A program made the position numbers and the translations under genes. Below the pieces are notes generated by a model. That model was not told the DNA's origin. It ran no database searches and worked only from the letters and a program-made list of their open reading frames with translations. DNA of 64,000 nt from Tubulanus polymorphus (taxonomy: Eukaryota > Nemertea > Palaeonemertea > Tubulaniformes > Tubulanidae): NCBI RefSeq assembly GCF_964204645.1, contig NC_134029.1:1869001-1933000 (forward strand), read 5' to 3'. Positions within the stretch are counted from its first letter, which is position 1. Each line of letters begins with the position of its first letter. Of the stretch, positions 10,537 through 21,085 are shown piece after piece.

Positions 10537-13500
10537 ATGGACCCCCAAGAAACGAATGAAGAGTATTCAGAAACTGCAGGTCAAAGTGAACGTTTTGAAA
10601 ATCCTGAAGATAATAGTGAATCTGTGTCAATATCTGAGAAATCTGGCTCCCTGAAAAGTGCTACTGCGAGTAACGCCGATTCTAGCAGTAGCGTCAGTTT
10701 ATCTGGCAAACAATCTCCTTCAAAATCTCTCTGTTCATCAACTTCTACATCAACTGAGAATCTTCACAATGCGCCCGTAGAGCATATTCCTATGATAAAG
10801 GTAGGCAATAAATTTTTAGATAATTTTTGCAGTTTTTACAGTCGGAGTCTGGCTGGTCAGTGCTATTACAGCTTTTACTTCGTCTTTGAAATTCGTTTGT
10901 TGTAATGGGAATCAATTCTTCAAATTTCATTTGTTTTAACATAATTTTGGAAATTACGTTCTCATCATTTTACATCACTAATTGACAATACGTGTGAACT
11001 TCGACTACGAGACACTTTCAGGGACAACCTCCAAATACTAGACTAGATTTAGCCCTACCTTTTATATCAAGGCTTAGCTACCTTGAAGCTTAAACTTACA
11101 AAATACTTACATTCACTCGTTTCCCGTGTGAGGTTGTGGTATTAGTTGGGGACAATCTTTAGAGATACCACCTCTAAACTGGATTTGTGGTACTAATTTA
11201 GGGTCCTTTATCCCTATTTATCTTGTTTACGACTGACATGACTAAAAATAGACCCTTATTCGTTTTTATACGTGCGTACAATTTTTATCTTTTTATCCTA
11301 AATTTTCTATGCTTTTGTTGTTGTTAATGCATAATAAACTCTTGAGTGTTAATGACTTCCTTGTTTGCGTTTCCCTCGCGCTTAAAATCCAAACACGAAG
11401 CGCATTTACATCCTGATAAATATATGAAATAAATGAAATAGTTATAATGAAGGGAAGTTATTGCTGCAGTCTCAGTGACTCAGTCTACTATACAGTAAGC
11501 TGTTGAAATGTTTCGTTATGCAAGTACAATATTTCATCTGGATTCAATTCCTGAGGAAATAAACAGCGAAAACGGTGTAAAGAAAAAAAATATTCTTCGG
11601 ACAAAAAGTGATGCAGGGGTATGTTCAGCTAAAATATCAGTTTTTGTATTTGTTTGAATATTTAATCTCACCCCTGTTCGGTTGATGAATTTTGGTATCA
11701 GATCATTTCTTGATATCATAGAAGAAATAACTTACTTCTGTTGCCATCTTTTACAATAAATATTGTATATAGGCTCATGTAATTTGACACAGCTGTGGCT
11801 TAACGACATCACACCCTCTACATACTGACTTTAGAAAAACCATTCCTACCTTGTTTTGTTCATTGTAACAGAACGCACAGTTTTATACAACCACGACTCA
11901 TTTTACGCCTAGATTCTGCTAACTAGACTCACACTGTGGAACTGGGTTCAAACATAACGCGTATATTCATGTTTTGTGATAAAATTACGTCGTCGTGGAA
12001 AAGATAATTCTTATCACATGACACACAGATAATGTGTATATATCTAGTGTAAGGAGGAATATTGATCCGTTCTCTCTATACTGAAGACTGTTTTCACTGA
12101 GTGATTATTATTATATTTCGCTGGATTATTATTATTATAATATATATAATAACCCGTTATGGATAATGGAATACCCGGTGATACTGACTCTGAACAACTA
12201 GAATTAACTACTGTCAAATTCTTCAGCAATGAATATCACGAACATCCGATTGTATGTATATTTCATATCTAAACTTCAGAACACAGTTCTACGCGTTAAC
12301 TGTGTTATGTATTACCACTGAATTAAAACTTGAAACAACTGTGGAACCGGGTTCTGACTGTTGATTAAATCTGTCATCCAATTATTCCTTGAATTAAAAA
12401 AAATATGTGTCACATATACAATCAATGAACCTGCTCTATAGACTGGTGTGAAATGTATACTGAGATTAATTTATCCAAATTACTTTTTCCACATTCATTA
12501 GAAAATGTCAGTGAAGTAATTAACATTGCTGAAGGGGAGGGAGTCAAACTGTATACGATATATAACAGTAACCTGAGTTTATACCCGGTGTTTGAAATGG
12601 AAAGTGTTTGTATTTTACAGGTATCTAATAGAGATACAACTCAGAAAGCTGCTCCTGATGAACCACCATTATTACAGGGTGAAAAGATACAGGGCATGAG
12701 TAAGTTACAATTAATAAATTATTAAATTTCACCAATCTTATTGTTTTAATATGATTTTATGAATGGAATGTGGTTTGTTTTTAGCTCGTGAGGTCACCTA
12801 TCTCTGCCCATACACCGGACCAACGAAAGGAACTCTCTCGGTTACTAATTATAAACTATATTTCCGTAGCACTGATAGGGTACGTATAAGACCGTTCATT
12901 TTGGGTATCAAAACTATCATCTATTTCTTAAATTCGTCATCGTTGTTGTTTTATAGGAACCAGCTTTGATTTTGGACGTACCTCTGGGTGTGGTCAGTCG
13001 AGTTGAGAAAGTAGGTGGCGCTATGAGTCGTGGAGAGAACTCATACGGTATAGAAATATTCTGCAAGGTAAATAGAATAATTCTGAATACTGTGTTATTT
13101 ATTTGAAATGAATGAATCCTTCAGAAAATCCAGTTAAATCAAAAGTTGAATGAGAATGTTTCAGATTTTCTCTGTAGAGACCATCGTCGGGTATGGATTT
13201 TAATTCTATGATTTGTTGACTTTATGTTTTCAGGATATGAGAAATTTACGGTTTGCTCATAAACAAGAGAATCATTCTCGACGTCAAGTGTTTGAGCGAA
13301 TCAGTCAATACGCATTTCCTATCAGTAATAAATTAGTGAGTATTTTTCATATAAGGCACAAATTTCAGTTGTTTGTGTTCGGTGTTTGAGTTGATGAAAA
13401 TGTTTTTGTTTTTCAGCCAATTTTTGCGTTTGATTTCGATGAAGAATATGAAGAGAACGGCTGGTTAGTTTATGATCCGATTTCTGAATATAAACGTATG

Positions 13501-16500
13501 GTAAGTCAAATCGTTCAGGACACAGTTCCACAGTTGTGAGTGAGATTGAAGGCTTTCAATTGGCTTGATTTGAGTCAATTCCTAACTCTTAACTGTAAAT
13601 ACTGTGTGCGCAGTAATGCATTCCTAGAAGAGTTGTTTAATACTGGTACATTTACAGGGAATTCCTAATGACAGTTGGAGGATCACTCGAGCGAACGAGA
13701 ATTATGAATTGTGTGATACGTATCCACAGATAGTAAGTATTTTGATCTCTAGTTATTATTATGACTGATTATTGATTCACTGATTCAGTATCAGATTTGT
13801 ATGTTATGTTGTATTTCTAGTTAAGCGTTCCGGCGACTGCTACTGATGAAGATGTCAGACATGTCGCTGCATTCCGTAGTCGTGGACGTCTGCCTGTAAG
13901 TTGTTAACGTCCTCAAAAATTACTAGTTATAGAGGTTCTGCGGTAGAAACTGGTTTTGATTACAAATATTGTCCACCATAAAAAACGCATTAAGGCGTCA
14001 AATTTTAAACCCAAAGTTGATCACTGAAATTCCTAATGAACAGAGAAACAGTAATGAATCTAGAGCATTCATTACTGTTTCTTTGAAGATGGGATTTAGA
14101 CCATTTTGAAACTGTCAGAATAATAAATGAAGATATCATCAATTAATGAAGATATCATCAATTATTGGATCGTTCATTATCTTCAACACTCAGATGGAAT
14201 CTGGTGTTGTTTGATCTCTTATGGTCGATGGATGACATACTCTTGATTCCTCACATTGATGATTATGGAATGACCAGTTGTAATAGAGACGTTCAGTTTG
14301 CTGTATGAATTATTTGTTTTTTATAGGTTTTATCGTGGATTCATCCGGAGAGTCAAGCGACTATAACCCGCTCAGCTCAACCTCTCGTCGGAGTCGCCGG
14401 CAAGAGAAGTAAAGATGATGAACGGTATATACAGATGATTATGGATGCGAACGCGCAATCTCATAAACTCTATATTCTAGACGCTCGACCGAGTGTTAAT
14501 GCTGTCGCTAATAAGGTATCAATTCCATTAACAACTCTTTTTCTAAGGAATGGTAGCATTAGGGTTTGGAAATTTGCATCATACGTATGAGAAAAATATA
14601 TAGAAGTCACATTAAAAACCAATTGTAGGTAAACCTATTCAAATAAATGAAAAATACAACTGAAAAAACATAGATTTGTTTCATTTTTCATGAAAATGAC
14701 ATGACTAACACATTCCAGGCTGATAAACCGATTCATGGAAAGAAAAAGTCGAGAAGTTGTCCTCAGCTGGGTTCTCCCAGTAAACTGTCCGATTTAAAAC
14801 TTGATCATTTGGTAAAATTCTAACAGTTAATGTATATATAACAGTTAGGTGAATTGTACACTCTGGTTGAAATTCTGGTTATTGCTGAGATTTTCATGAT
14901 GCATGATCGATAAATCTCTAAGATCTGAGTATTTTTTTGATATTCTTGTTTTTGATTTCTAATTGTTGTTTTATTACTAACATCCATTACACATTACTAT
15001 TGGTGGCCTTCATGGATCGGACTTAGATAATAATTCATAAACGAATTTGTGTATCTTTTTCACCCCCAACTCATTCTAAGCTTTCAACCTTCTATTGTCT
15101 GTATATTAAAGCATGTTATAAAGCTTGGTATATTTGATTGTTGTGGGAAAGTGATATTCCTGAAAATGAAATAAAGTTCATGGGTTTTCACTCGGTTTAT
15201 GAGTGAAAGATTTATCTTGTTTATTATAGGCGAAAGGAGGAGGTTATGAGAATGAAGATTCGTATTCCAATGTTGAACTAGTCTTCTTGGATATTCACAA
15301 CATTCATGTCATGAGGGAAAGGTATAATCGTAGCCGGCCTATCTTCTGAAAATACTGTAGTTTTAATTTAAATGTTACCTATTTTTCACTAATCTATATA
15401 GTTTGAGGAAATTGAAAGATGTTGTTTATCCAAACATCGATGATGCCCATTGGTTGACTAGTATTGAATCAACACATTGGCTCGAACACATCAAGGTAGA
15501 TATCTGTTCGTCCAATTTAATGAGATTACCTAGGTAAATGACTTAGGAAAGTGAAAGTGATATGTTGATGATTATTTTCTAGCAAATTTTGGCTGGAGCC
15601 GTGAAAATAGCGGATAAAGTTGAGAGTAACAAAACGTCAGTGTTGATTCACTGTAGCGATGGTTGGGATCGTTCTTCACAGGTGAATATTCATCCATAAA
15701 TTCACCAGTTCAGTGTATTTAATAAACCAGTATTGATTATGTACCGATGTTCTATATTATAGTTGACGGCACTAGCTATGCTGATGTTAGATCCATACTT
15801 TAGAACGATAAAAGGATTTGAAGTTCTGATTGAAAAGGAATGGCTGAGTTTTGGACACAAATTCGGACTGGTAAAATTCTTGAATTTTGAGCACTTCCTT
15901 CGATGAATGCCTCTCTAAAGATTCTCTAATGCAGGGTTTACTATATTTTACAGCGTGTTGGTCACGGAGAAGATAAACACACTGATGCCGATAGATCACC
16001 TGTATTCCTACAGTTTATTGATTGTGTTTGGCAGATGACTAAACAAGTAAATATTAAACATCATCAATTTGCATTGCAAATAACTGCAAATACTGATGGT
16101 TAATTCCAATGAAATTTCACTTCATTTTCAGTACCCGAATGCATTTGAATTCAACGAACATTTCCTGATTACGATTCTGGATCATTTGTACAGTTGTTTG
16201 TTCGGCACATTCTTATTCAATTCCGACATGCTTCGAACTAAAGAGGTAAAAATTCTGTAGCAGATCTGAACTAAACTGTATGAGGTTAGATCTCTTTACG
16301 CACATGTCTAATTCTTAAATGCTCTCGATTCATTTCAGGAGGTTAAGACTAGAACGGTGTCAGTATGGTCATATATAAACTCTGATATAGAGGAATATAT
16401 GAATCCACTGTACGCGTCATATCTCAATCAACATGTATTATTACCAGTAGCCAGTCTTAGACGTATTGAACTATGGACCCGTTATTACATACGCTGGAAT

Positions 16501-17229
16501 CCTCGCATGCGCCCACAGGTAAGGGACCATTCATTAAGTATGAACAAATGTTTGGGGCTGGGGTCAAAAAGAAAAGAATGACCGGGTATACTACAAATAG
16601 CTCTGTTTGATTGAACTTGTTAAATTGGGTTAATCCAAAACCTGGATGAGAAACCATGGAAATTTCAAAGTGTCTCTAAGGATTATTCTGCTCCAACATT
16701 AATGAAACTCAGTCCAGGAATGTAGTCATAGCTTACAGAAAAATTTTCATTTCTACACAGGCTTTTTGTGTGTATTAGAATTAGAGAAGTTGAATATAAT
16801 ATCTTTCTGTTACAGGAACCAATTCATCTTAGAAATCGAGAGTTGTTATTGCTGAAGGCTCAACTGCAAAAGAGATTGGAGGAATTGCAGCGAAGTTTGG
16901 ATCAGAAGCATATTCGTAGTAATCGACCTGATTCAGCCTCTCCACAGTTATCTCCAGCTGTCCTGGTATGAGTCAATTCTCACTCCTATTTAGTGCAATC
17001 AATTGACTCTCTGTGTTTTAAAGAGGAATGTTAGTTGTATTCATTCTCTCAATGAATATCAATAATAGAACTACCGGGGATATTCGTTTTATTACTGTGT
17101 ACATATATATGTACCTGAACTATGTAATTGGAATATGCAATGTATTTATCCGATAATATTTCACTAAATCAAATCATCTCTAATTATAATTGATTATAAA
17201 TGATGCTGCTTTAGGATGAGGAAGAGTAA
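10537..17229 (+). CDS. MTMR2: Myotubularin phosphatase, MTM1/MTMR2 type (copy B)
   Basis: Exons: 10537-10800, 12621-12699, 12785-12879, 12957-13067, 13234-13335, 13417-13500, 13658-13732, 13821-13895, 14327-14515, 14719-14811, 15230-15321, 15402-15495, 15583-15681, 15763-15870, 15954-16046, 16132-16245, 16339-16518, 16816-16965, 17215-17229 (stop TAA); about 703 residues. Order: Ser/Glu-rich N-terminal exon (1-88), PH-GRAM (about 115-220), phosphatase domain with intact HCSDGWDRS loop (Cys about 475, Arg about 481), then a coiled coil (about 650-700; [16 protein letters not shown]). It should dephosphorylate PI3P and PI(3,5)P2 at the D3 position on endosomes; the coiled coil mediates dimers in the family. 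[12 protein letters not shown] and YYIRWNPRM place it in the MTM1/MTMR1/MTMR2 clade; which vertebrate member it is closest to cannot be settled here. Alternative first and last exons are likely. The 31-residue exon at 14719-14811 has no counterpart in copy A. Confidence 0.95.
12159..12251 (+). other. MTMR2: Alternative first coding exon of myotubularin B
   Basis: An ATG opens a 31-residue frame starting [15 protein letters not shown]. It ends in phase 0 at a good donor (GTATGT at 12252), exactly the phase needed to join exon 12621-12699, as the first exon at 10537 also does. An AT-rich, TATA-like stretch (12130-12150) lies just upstream. An internal promoter producing a shorter, different N-terminus is the simplest reading. 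Confidence 0.55.
14044..14082. repeat. Perfect 16-bp hairpin in myotubularin B intron
   Basis: Arms 14044-14059 and 14067-14082 are perfectly complementary with a 7-base loop. It lies in the intron between exons 13821-13895 and 14327-14515. No extended flanking pairing was seen, so a microRNA precursor is not supported. Confidence 0.8.
14126..14163 (+). repeat. Two exact tandem copies of a 19-mer
   Basis: The 19-base word AATGAAGATATCATCAATT occurs twice back to back in the same intron as the hairpin at 14044. It is a minor tandem duplication. Confidence 0.9.
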
Positions 17230-17492
17230 GTGATAATTGTCGTAGTCTAATCGATGTTGGTTTAGTATTACTCAGTGTTACCTCAATTCTTGTTATACCT
17301 ACCTGTAATCCCCCCTTCAACGCTCTTATTTACCAAGAAATACCTAGATTTTAAGTGAATAAGATTTGTTATTCTATGTACTTATTTCTGCAGGTGTTGC
17401 TTTCTATTCTGCTTCATTATTTTTGTAAATCATGATAAAATCTCTTCTTTCAAAAATGAAAACTTAAGTATTTGCTCTCTTGTGTTGTGTAG

Positions 17493-17522
17493 GTCAAGAC
17501 TCAAACTGGTGTTGTATCTTAA
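17493..17522 (+). other. MTMR2: Alternative last coding exon of myotubularin B
   Basis: An acceptor (TTGTGTAG) precedes a 30-base frame reading VKTQTGVVS and a stop, in phase 0. It can join exon 16816-16965 directly, skipping the DEEE-stop exon at 17215. The ending vaguely recalls the hydrophobic, PDZ-binding-like C-termini of vertebrate MTM1/MTMR2, but the final residue (Ser) does not fit a classical motif. Confidence 0.35.
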
Positions 17523-17888
17523 TAGTTCATGGATTTTGATTTAGTACATGTAATAGTTTCATGTTGTTTCTATAGATCATTGCTCAGTGTCTTGTATAAT
17601 GTAATTCGTAGATGGAATCTCAATTGCTTCGAGCCTAAGACTTATATTTCTCTTCAATTTGTAGCATCCTCCTTGAAGAGTGTCCATGTGCAGCAGTTGA
17701 AGCATAGATGACAACTTGTGATTAACTCTTATTTCTAGATTATTTAATCTGTTTGCTTTCTTGCAAATAATTAATGTACAAGTGATATTAAATAATGGTG
17801 CATGATAATCTTTTGCTTGTAATGATAATAATTTTGTACAATTTGTTGTTGTTACGCACATGAATGATGTAAATAATTTTTTTATTTC

Positions 17889-17894
17889 AATAAA
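17889..17894 (+). terminator. Poly(A) signal of myotubularin B
   Basis: AATAAA about 660 bases after the 17229 stop and about 370 bases after the alternative stop, at the end of an AT-rich non-coding stretch. Confidence 0.5.
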
Positions 17895-18575
17895 CTATAA
17901 CAATAACGAAGAATGCATCTTTATTTACTTCGTTGGAAATATACATGAGGATAAATCATTGTTAAAAAATTATAGAGGGTGGTTATTTTGCAAATGCGGC
18001 ATTATTCGTGTAAAAGCTATTTTGCCAATGGCTATTTTAACTAGTCTGTAGAGTGGATGAATATAATATAAATTGAATTGAATTGTCGATCTCAATCCTT
18101 GACTGCCAGCGATAGAAACGTCGATTGCCACAGTAGCTTACTGTACGGTCGACTAGCGGAATTTATCGGAACTAATATAATGCCACGGTCTGAAGACTAG
18201 CCTTAAACTATTTTTGAAAAACCAAATACAGCTAATTCAACATTAAGAATGAACATCTTATTGTCGGATTTAGATCAGGGTAGTTCAATAGTCTAAACAG
18301 TCCGATGTTAAACTCTCCATTGCGCCAGCCCGCAGGAAGTGTCAGTTCGTAGGAATTCCACTAGTACCGTATGGTGCTGCCATCATCATCAACGTATATG
18401 CGTATTGATTTTGATATTACTAAAATCAGCAATTAGCATGATTACTTAAATCTAATAATCTAATTACAATTTCTCAACATGCCATATAGTTGTAATTCAT
18501 TTTTTTGATGATATTTGTAATCACTTGGTTATTCATGAATCTATTTGATTATTTACCATAGGACTACATTCTCTG
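17895..18575. other. Intergenic region before CFAP141, with possible retroelement tail
   Basis: No gene is seen. At about 18066-18084 a pentanucleotide run (AATTGAATTGAATTG) ends a moderately structured stretch. The same kind of tail occurs in reverse at the right edge of the window, so a decayed LINE or SINE 3' end is possible. The rest holds nothing I can support. Confidence 0.35.
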
Positions 18576-18665
18576 GTTGCTAGAGACCGGAAGGATATAG
18601 CGTCATCTCCTGAGCCAACCGGTCTGACAGATTTTGAGTGATAAATTAAGTTGAAATCGAACAAA

Positions 18666-19739
18666 ATGAGCTTAGATACTTCACAAAGGTACGAAGGATC
18701 CTTCCAAAAGAAAAGTTTACAAAAAGCTTTAAATTGGCAGCAAGAACGAATCAAAGTAAGGCATATATTTTTCTCATCATTTTGTTTTTTTCTGTTTTAG
18801 TTTAGGCTTCAATTAAAAAACGTTGTTGACATCTGCTGAACCTACCTGGATCTGACATTCTCTAAGTCAAAAACCCACTAAACCCGTCCCTAGGCCTGTA
18901 TACAGATGAAAAGTTTTGAAATCTAGAATTCATTCAGTCAGAAAGACAAATGTTTCGATCTCATTCTAGAGAGATCATCAGCAGGAATAACTAGAAATGT
19001 ATTTAGTTTATTTATAGGCTTGTCTTCCTCAATTTCAATCTCAATTTCATTTTCAGCGAGATGAATTAATGGCAGCTAGGGAAAATACAGTCAGGAAGTA
19101 AGTCGATCTGTCTCGAGGTTTTCGTTTGTTCGATGAGTTTGAATAGATTTAGTCAAAACTTCGAAACTGTCAGAATAAATTGTTATCCCATAAACTGATG
19201 GTTTTGAGTCTGAAGTACTGAGAATGAGATTGATATCAAAGTCATGTTGAGTCAGTTTCACAAGAAGTTACTGCCTTTACTACCTCAAAAAAATAAAACC
19301 GTTTGTATTTGATTTTTTAGGGAGAAAGAAACGAATTTGAAATCAAACTGGAACGAGTCATTACAGGTAGCAGCTGAAAACCAACGAGTAAAAAATGAAA
19401 TAAAACAAACGAAAGGAGAGTTGAAGATGGCGGGGAAGGCATTAATTGCGGTAGGTGTCAAATCAATTTGTAGACCTAGTTTTATTAATTTGATTGACTT
19501 GTATTTCATCTGATGAGGGGAGATCACCTCGCCTGCAGACGAGGTCATTGGACCCCGAAAACGTTAATAAACTGTTATCACTCATTAGAAAATGAGATAT
19601 ATTGTAATCGCTTCTTTGGATATTTCATACATTTTAGGTAAGAAGAGCTCAGCTGCGACAATTATTGCAAAAAGAATATGCTCTATATGAAGATGAACTC
19701 GGTCAAAGGGGACTTGCGTTTTATATCAACCGTTTGTGA
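18666..19739 (+). CDS. CFAP141: CFAP141 (C1orf189-like) axonemal protein
   Basis: Exons: 18666-18755, 19057-19097, 19321-19450, 19638-19739 (stop TGA); 120 residues, compared with about 100 in mammals. It is small, charged and predicted to be largely helical. The C-terminal part RRAQLRQLLQKEYALYEDEL followed by GLAFYINRL matches the family ending (QLFEKE..Y..EL...GKAFY..R). CFAP141 is known as a small protein of ciliary doublet microtubules in vertebrates; a structural role in motile cilia or sperm tails is inferred here. The start is the first ATG in the exon, in a good context (AACAAAATGAG). An imperfect RFX X-box-like word lies about 80 bp upstream. AATAAA at 19845-19850 ends the transcript. 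Identity rests on a short match, so confidence is good but not absolute. Confidence 0.8.
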
Positions 19740-19844
19740 AATGTCTGTGGTGTATTTATTGAGTGAATGATAATCGATGTATTATGTACTTTGTTATCTT
19801 TAGTATTGTAAAAATTCTTAAGAAAAATGTATATTTTGTATTTC

Positions 19845-19850
19845 AATAAA
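19845..19850 (+). terminator. Poly(A) signal of CFAP141
   Basis: AATAAA 106 bases after the stop at 19739, followed by a GT-rich stretch. It is well placed. Confidence 0.7.
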
Positions 19851-20054
19851 GTTTACAAAGCTTCAACTACTTGACAGTGTTTTGTGAAATTAGATTTGTG
19901 ACGTTCTTGATGATACAGACAGCAAGATGGGGAGCTATGACTTTACCAAGACTACTGATTCAAACTACATGTACATTGGAAACTACCCGGTATTCTCCTT
20001 CCCACATGGATTGTATCCAAGGCGAAATTTATCCTATCAAATCAAATTTGATTA

Positions 20055-20270
20055 GGCTAAACAAAAATGATACCTTGTTTCTCCGCAGCGGCCGGGTCAT
20101 TTTTGTAAAATATGATAAAATTTATAAACAGTTCATTTCTATAGCGGCCGGGTCTGTTATGGTAAAATTGATCACGATTTTAAAAAAAGTAATATATAGG
20201 GTAGATAGGCGGCCGGGTCAACATTTAAGCTCAGCAGAGCGGAGAAACAAGGTATCAATTTTTTTTAGCC
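20055..20270 (+). mobile_element. Harbinger-like MITE, copy 2
   Basis: 216-bp element about 96% identical to that at 9851-10070 and in the same orientation. The TIRs (GGCTAAA... and ...TTTAGCC) are flanked by TTA on both sides. It carries three copies of the GC-rich word GCGGCCGGGTC in an otherwise AT-rich body. It sits between the convergent CFAP141 and semaphorin genes. Confidence 0.85.
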
Positions 20271-21085
20271 TTATGCCAGGATTAATTCGGCTCTGTGCTG
20301 ATTTTTGCAAGAAATGGATAGAACATTTCATCACAACGAACTGTTTTCACTACAATTCTATATTTATTCTTCAGTTCATTAACGAAATCTTAATGTTTAT
20401 ATAAAGATTTTTAGCCTAACAGAAAATTAAGCATTCTATTTATACAATATACAATAGTATTATTAATGGTAATAAATTATAAGTTAGAATATTTATTTCC
20501 TTTAAACATTTTTAATGTTTCGCTCTATAAAATCAATATCGAGTACATGTATTTACAGAATTTACATAAATGAAAAGAAAAACAATTAAAAAAACAAACA
20601 TTTTTCAGAACGCTAAAATTCTGACGTTGTGCATTTCATTTTTCAGTAAATAACGATGTTGGTATTTAAAGATTAATCTCTATCTTCAACGATTCATGGA
20701 AAGATATACGGAGCATTTGAGCCATTTTCAGAATGGATCATGCATTGATGAGAATCATGACGTTATAAATGTACTTTATATTTTATACAAAACAGCAGTT
20801 TCTATAAAAAGCTGAGAGATAACAACACTGATCTTACCGACTTAATGCATTTCAAATCACAGTCTTGATTAGACAGTAAATCCTCGCATTTCAAATTTTA
20901 GGCTAGAACGCTGTGCTTTTCAGAAAGTCCAGCTCTTCAAACCATCTCAGTCAAAATCAAGGGGGTATCACCACCAAGTATTTTCTCTTCACCTGTTATT
21001 CGGTATTTCGTTCGAAATTTCGGGTGAAATATGCTTCATACCACACGGAAGTGCTGGTTTATGTGCGTCAGTGCATGAAGGATAC
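20271..21085. other. Convergent intergenic region; likely semaphorin 3' UTR
   Basis: No gene on the plus strand. On the minus strand an AATAAA (complement of 20492-20497) could end the semaphorin transcript. A possible last semaphorin exon (20992-20957, reading VKRKYLVVIPP then stop) has a weak acceptor. Confidence 0.35.

Noticed and set aside
14044-14082. microRNA precursor
   Set aside because: The stem is only 16 bp and flanking bases do not pair.
19871-20404. 177-codon plus-strand frame after CFAP141
   Set aside because: It runs through the MITE at 20055-20270 and the same peptide text appears in the other MITE copy; no family motif. It is repeat sequence.
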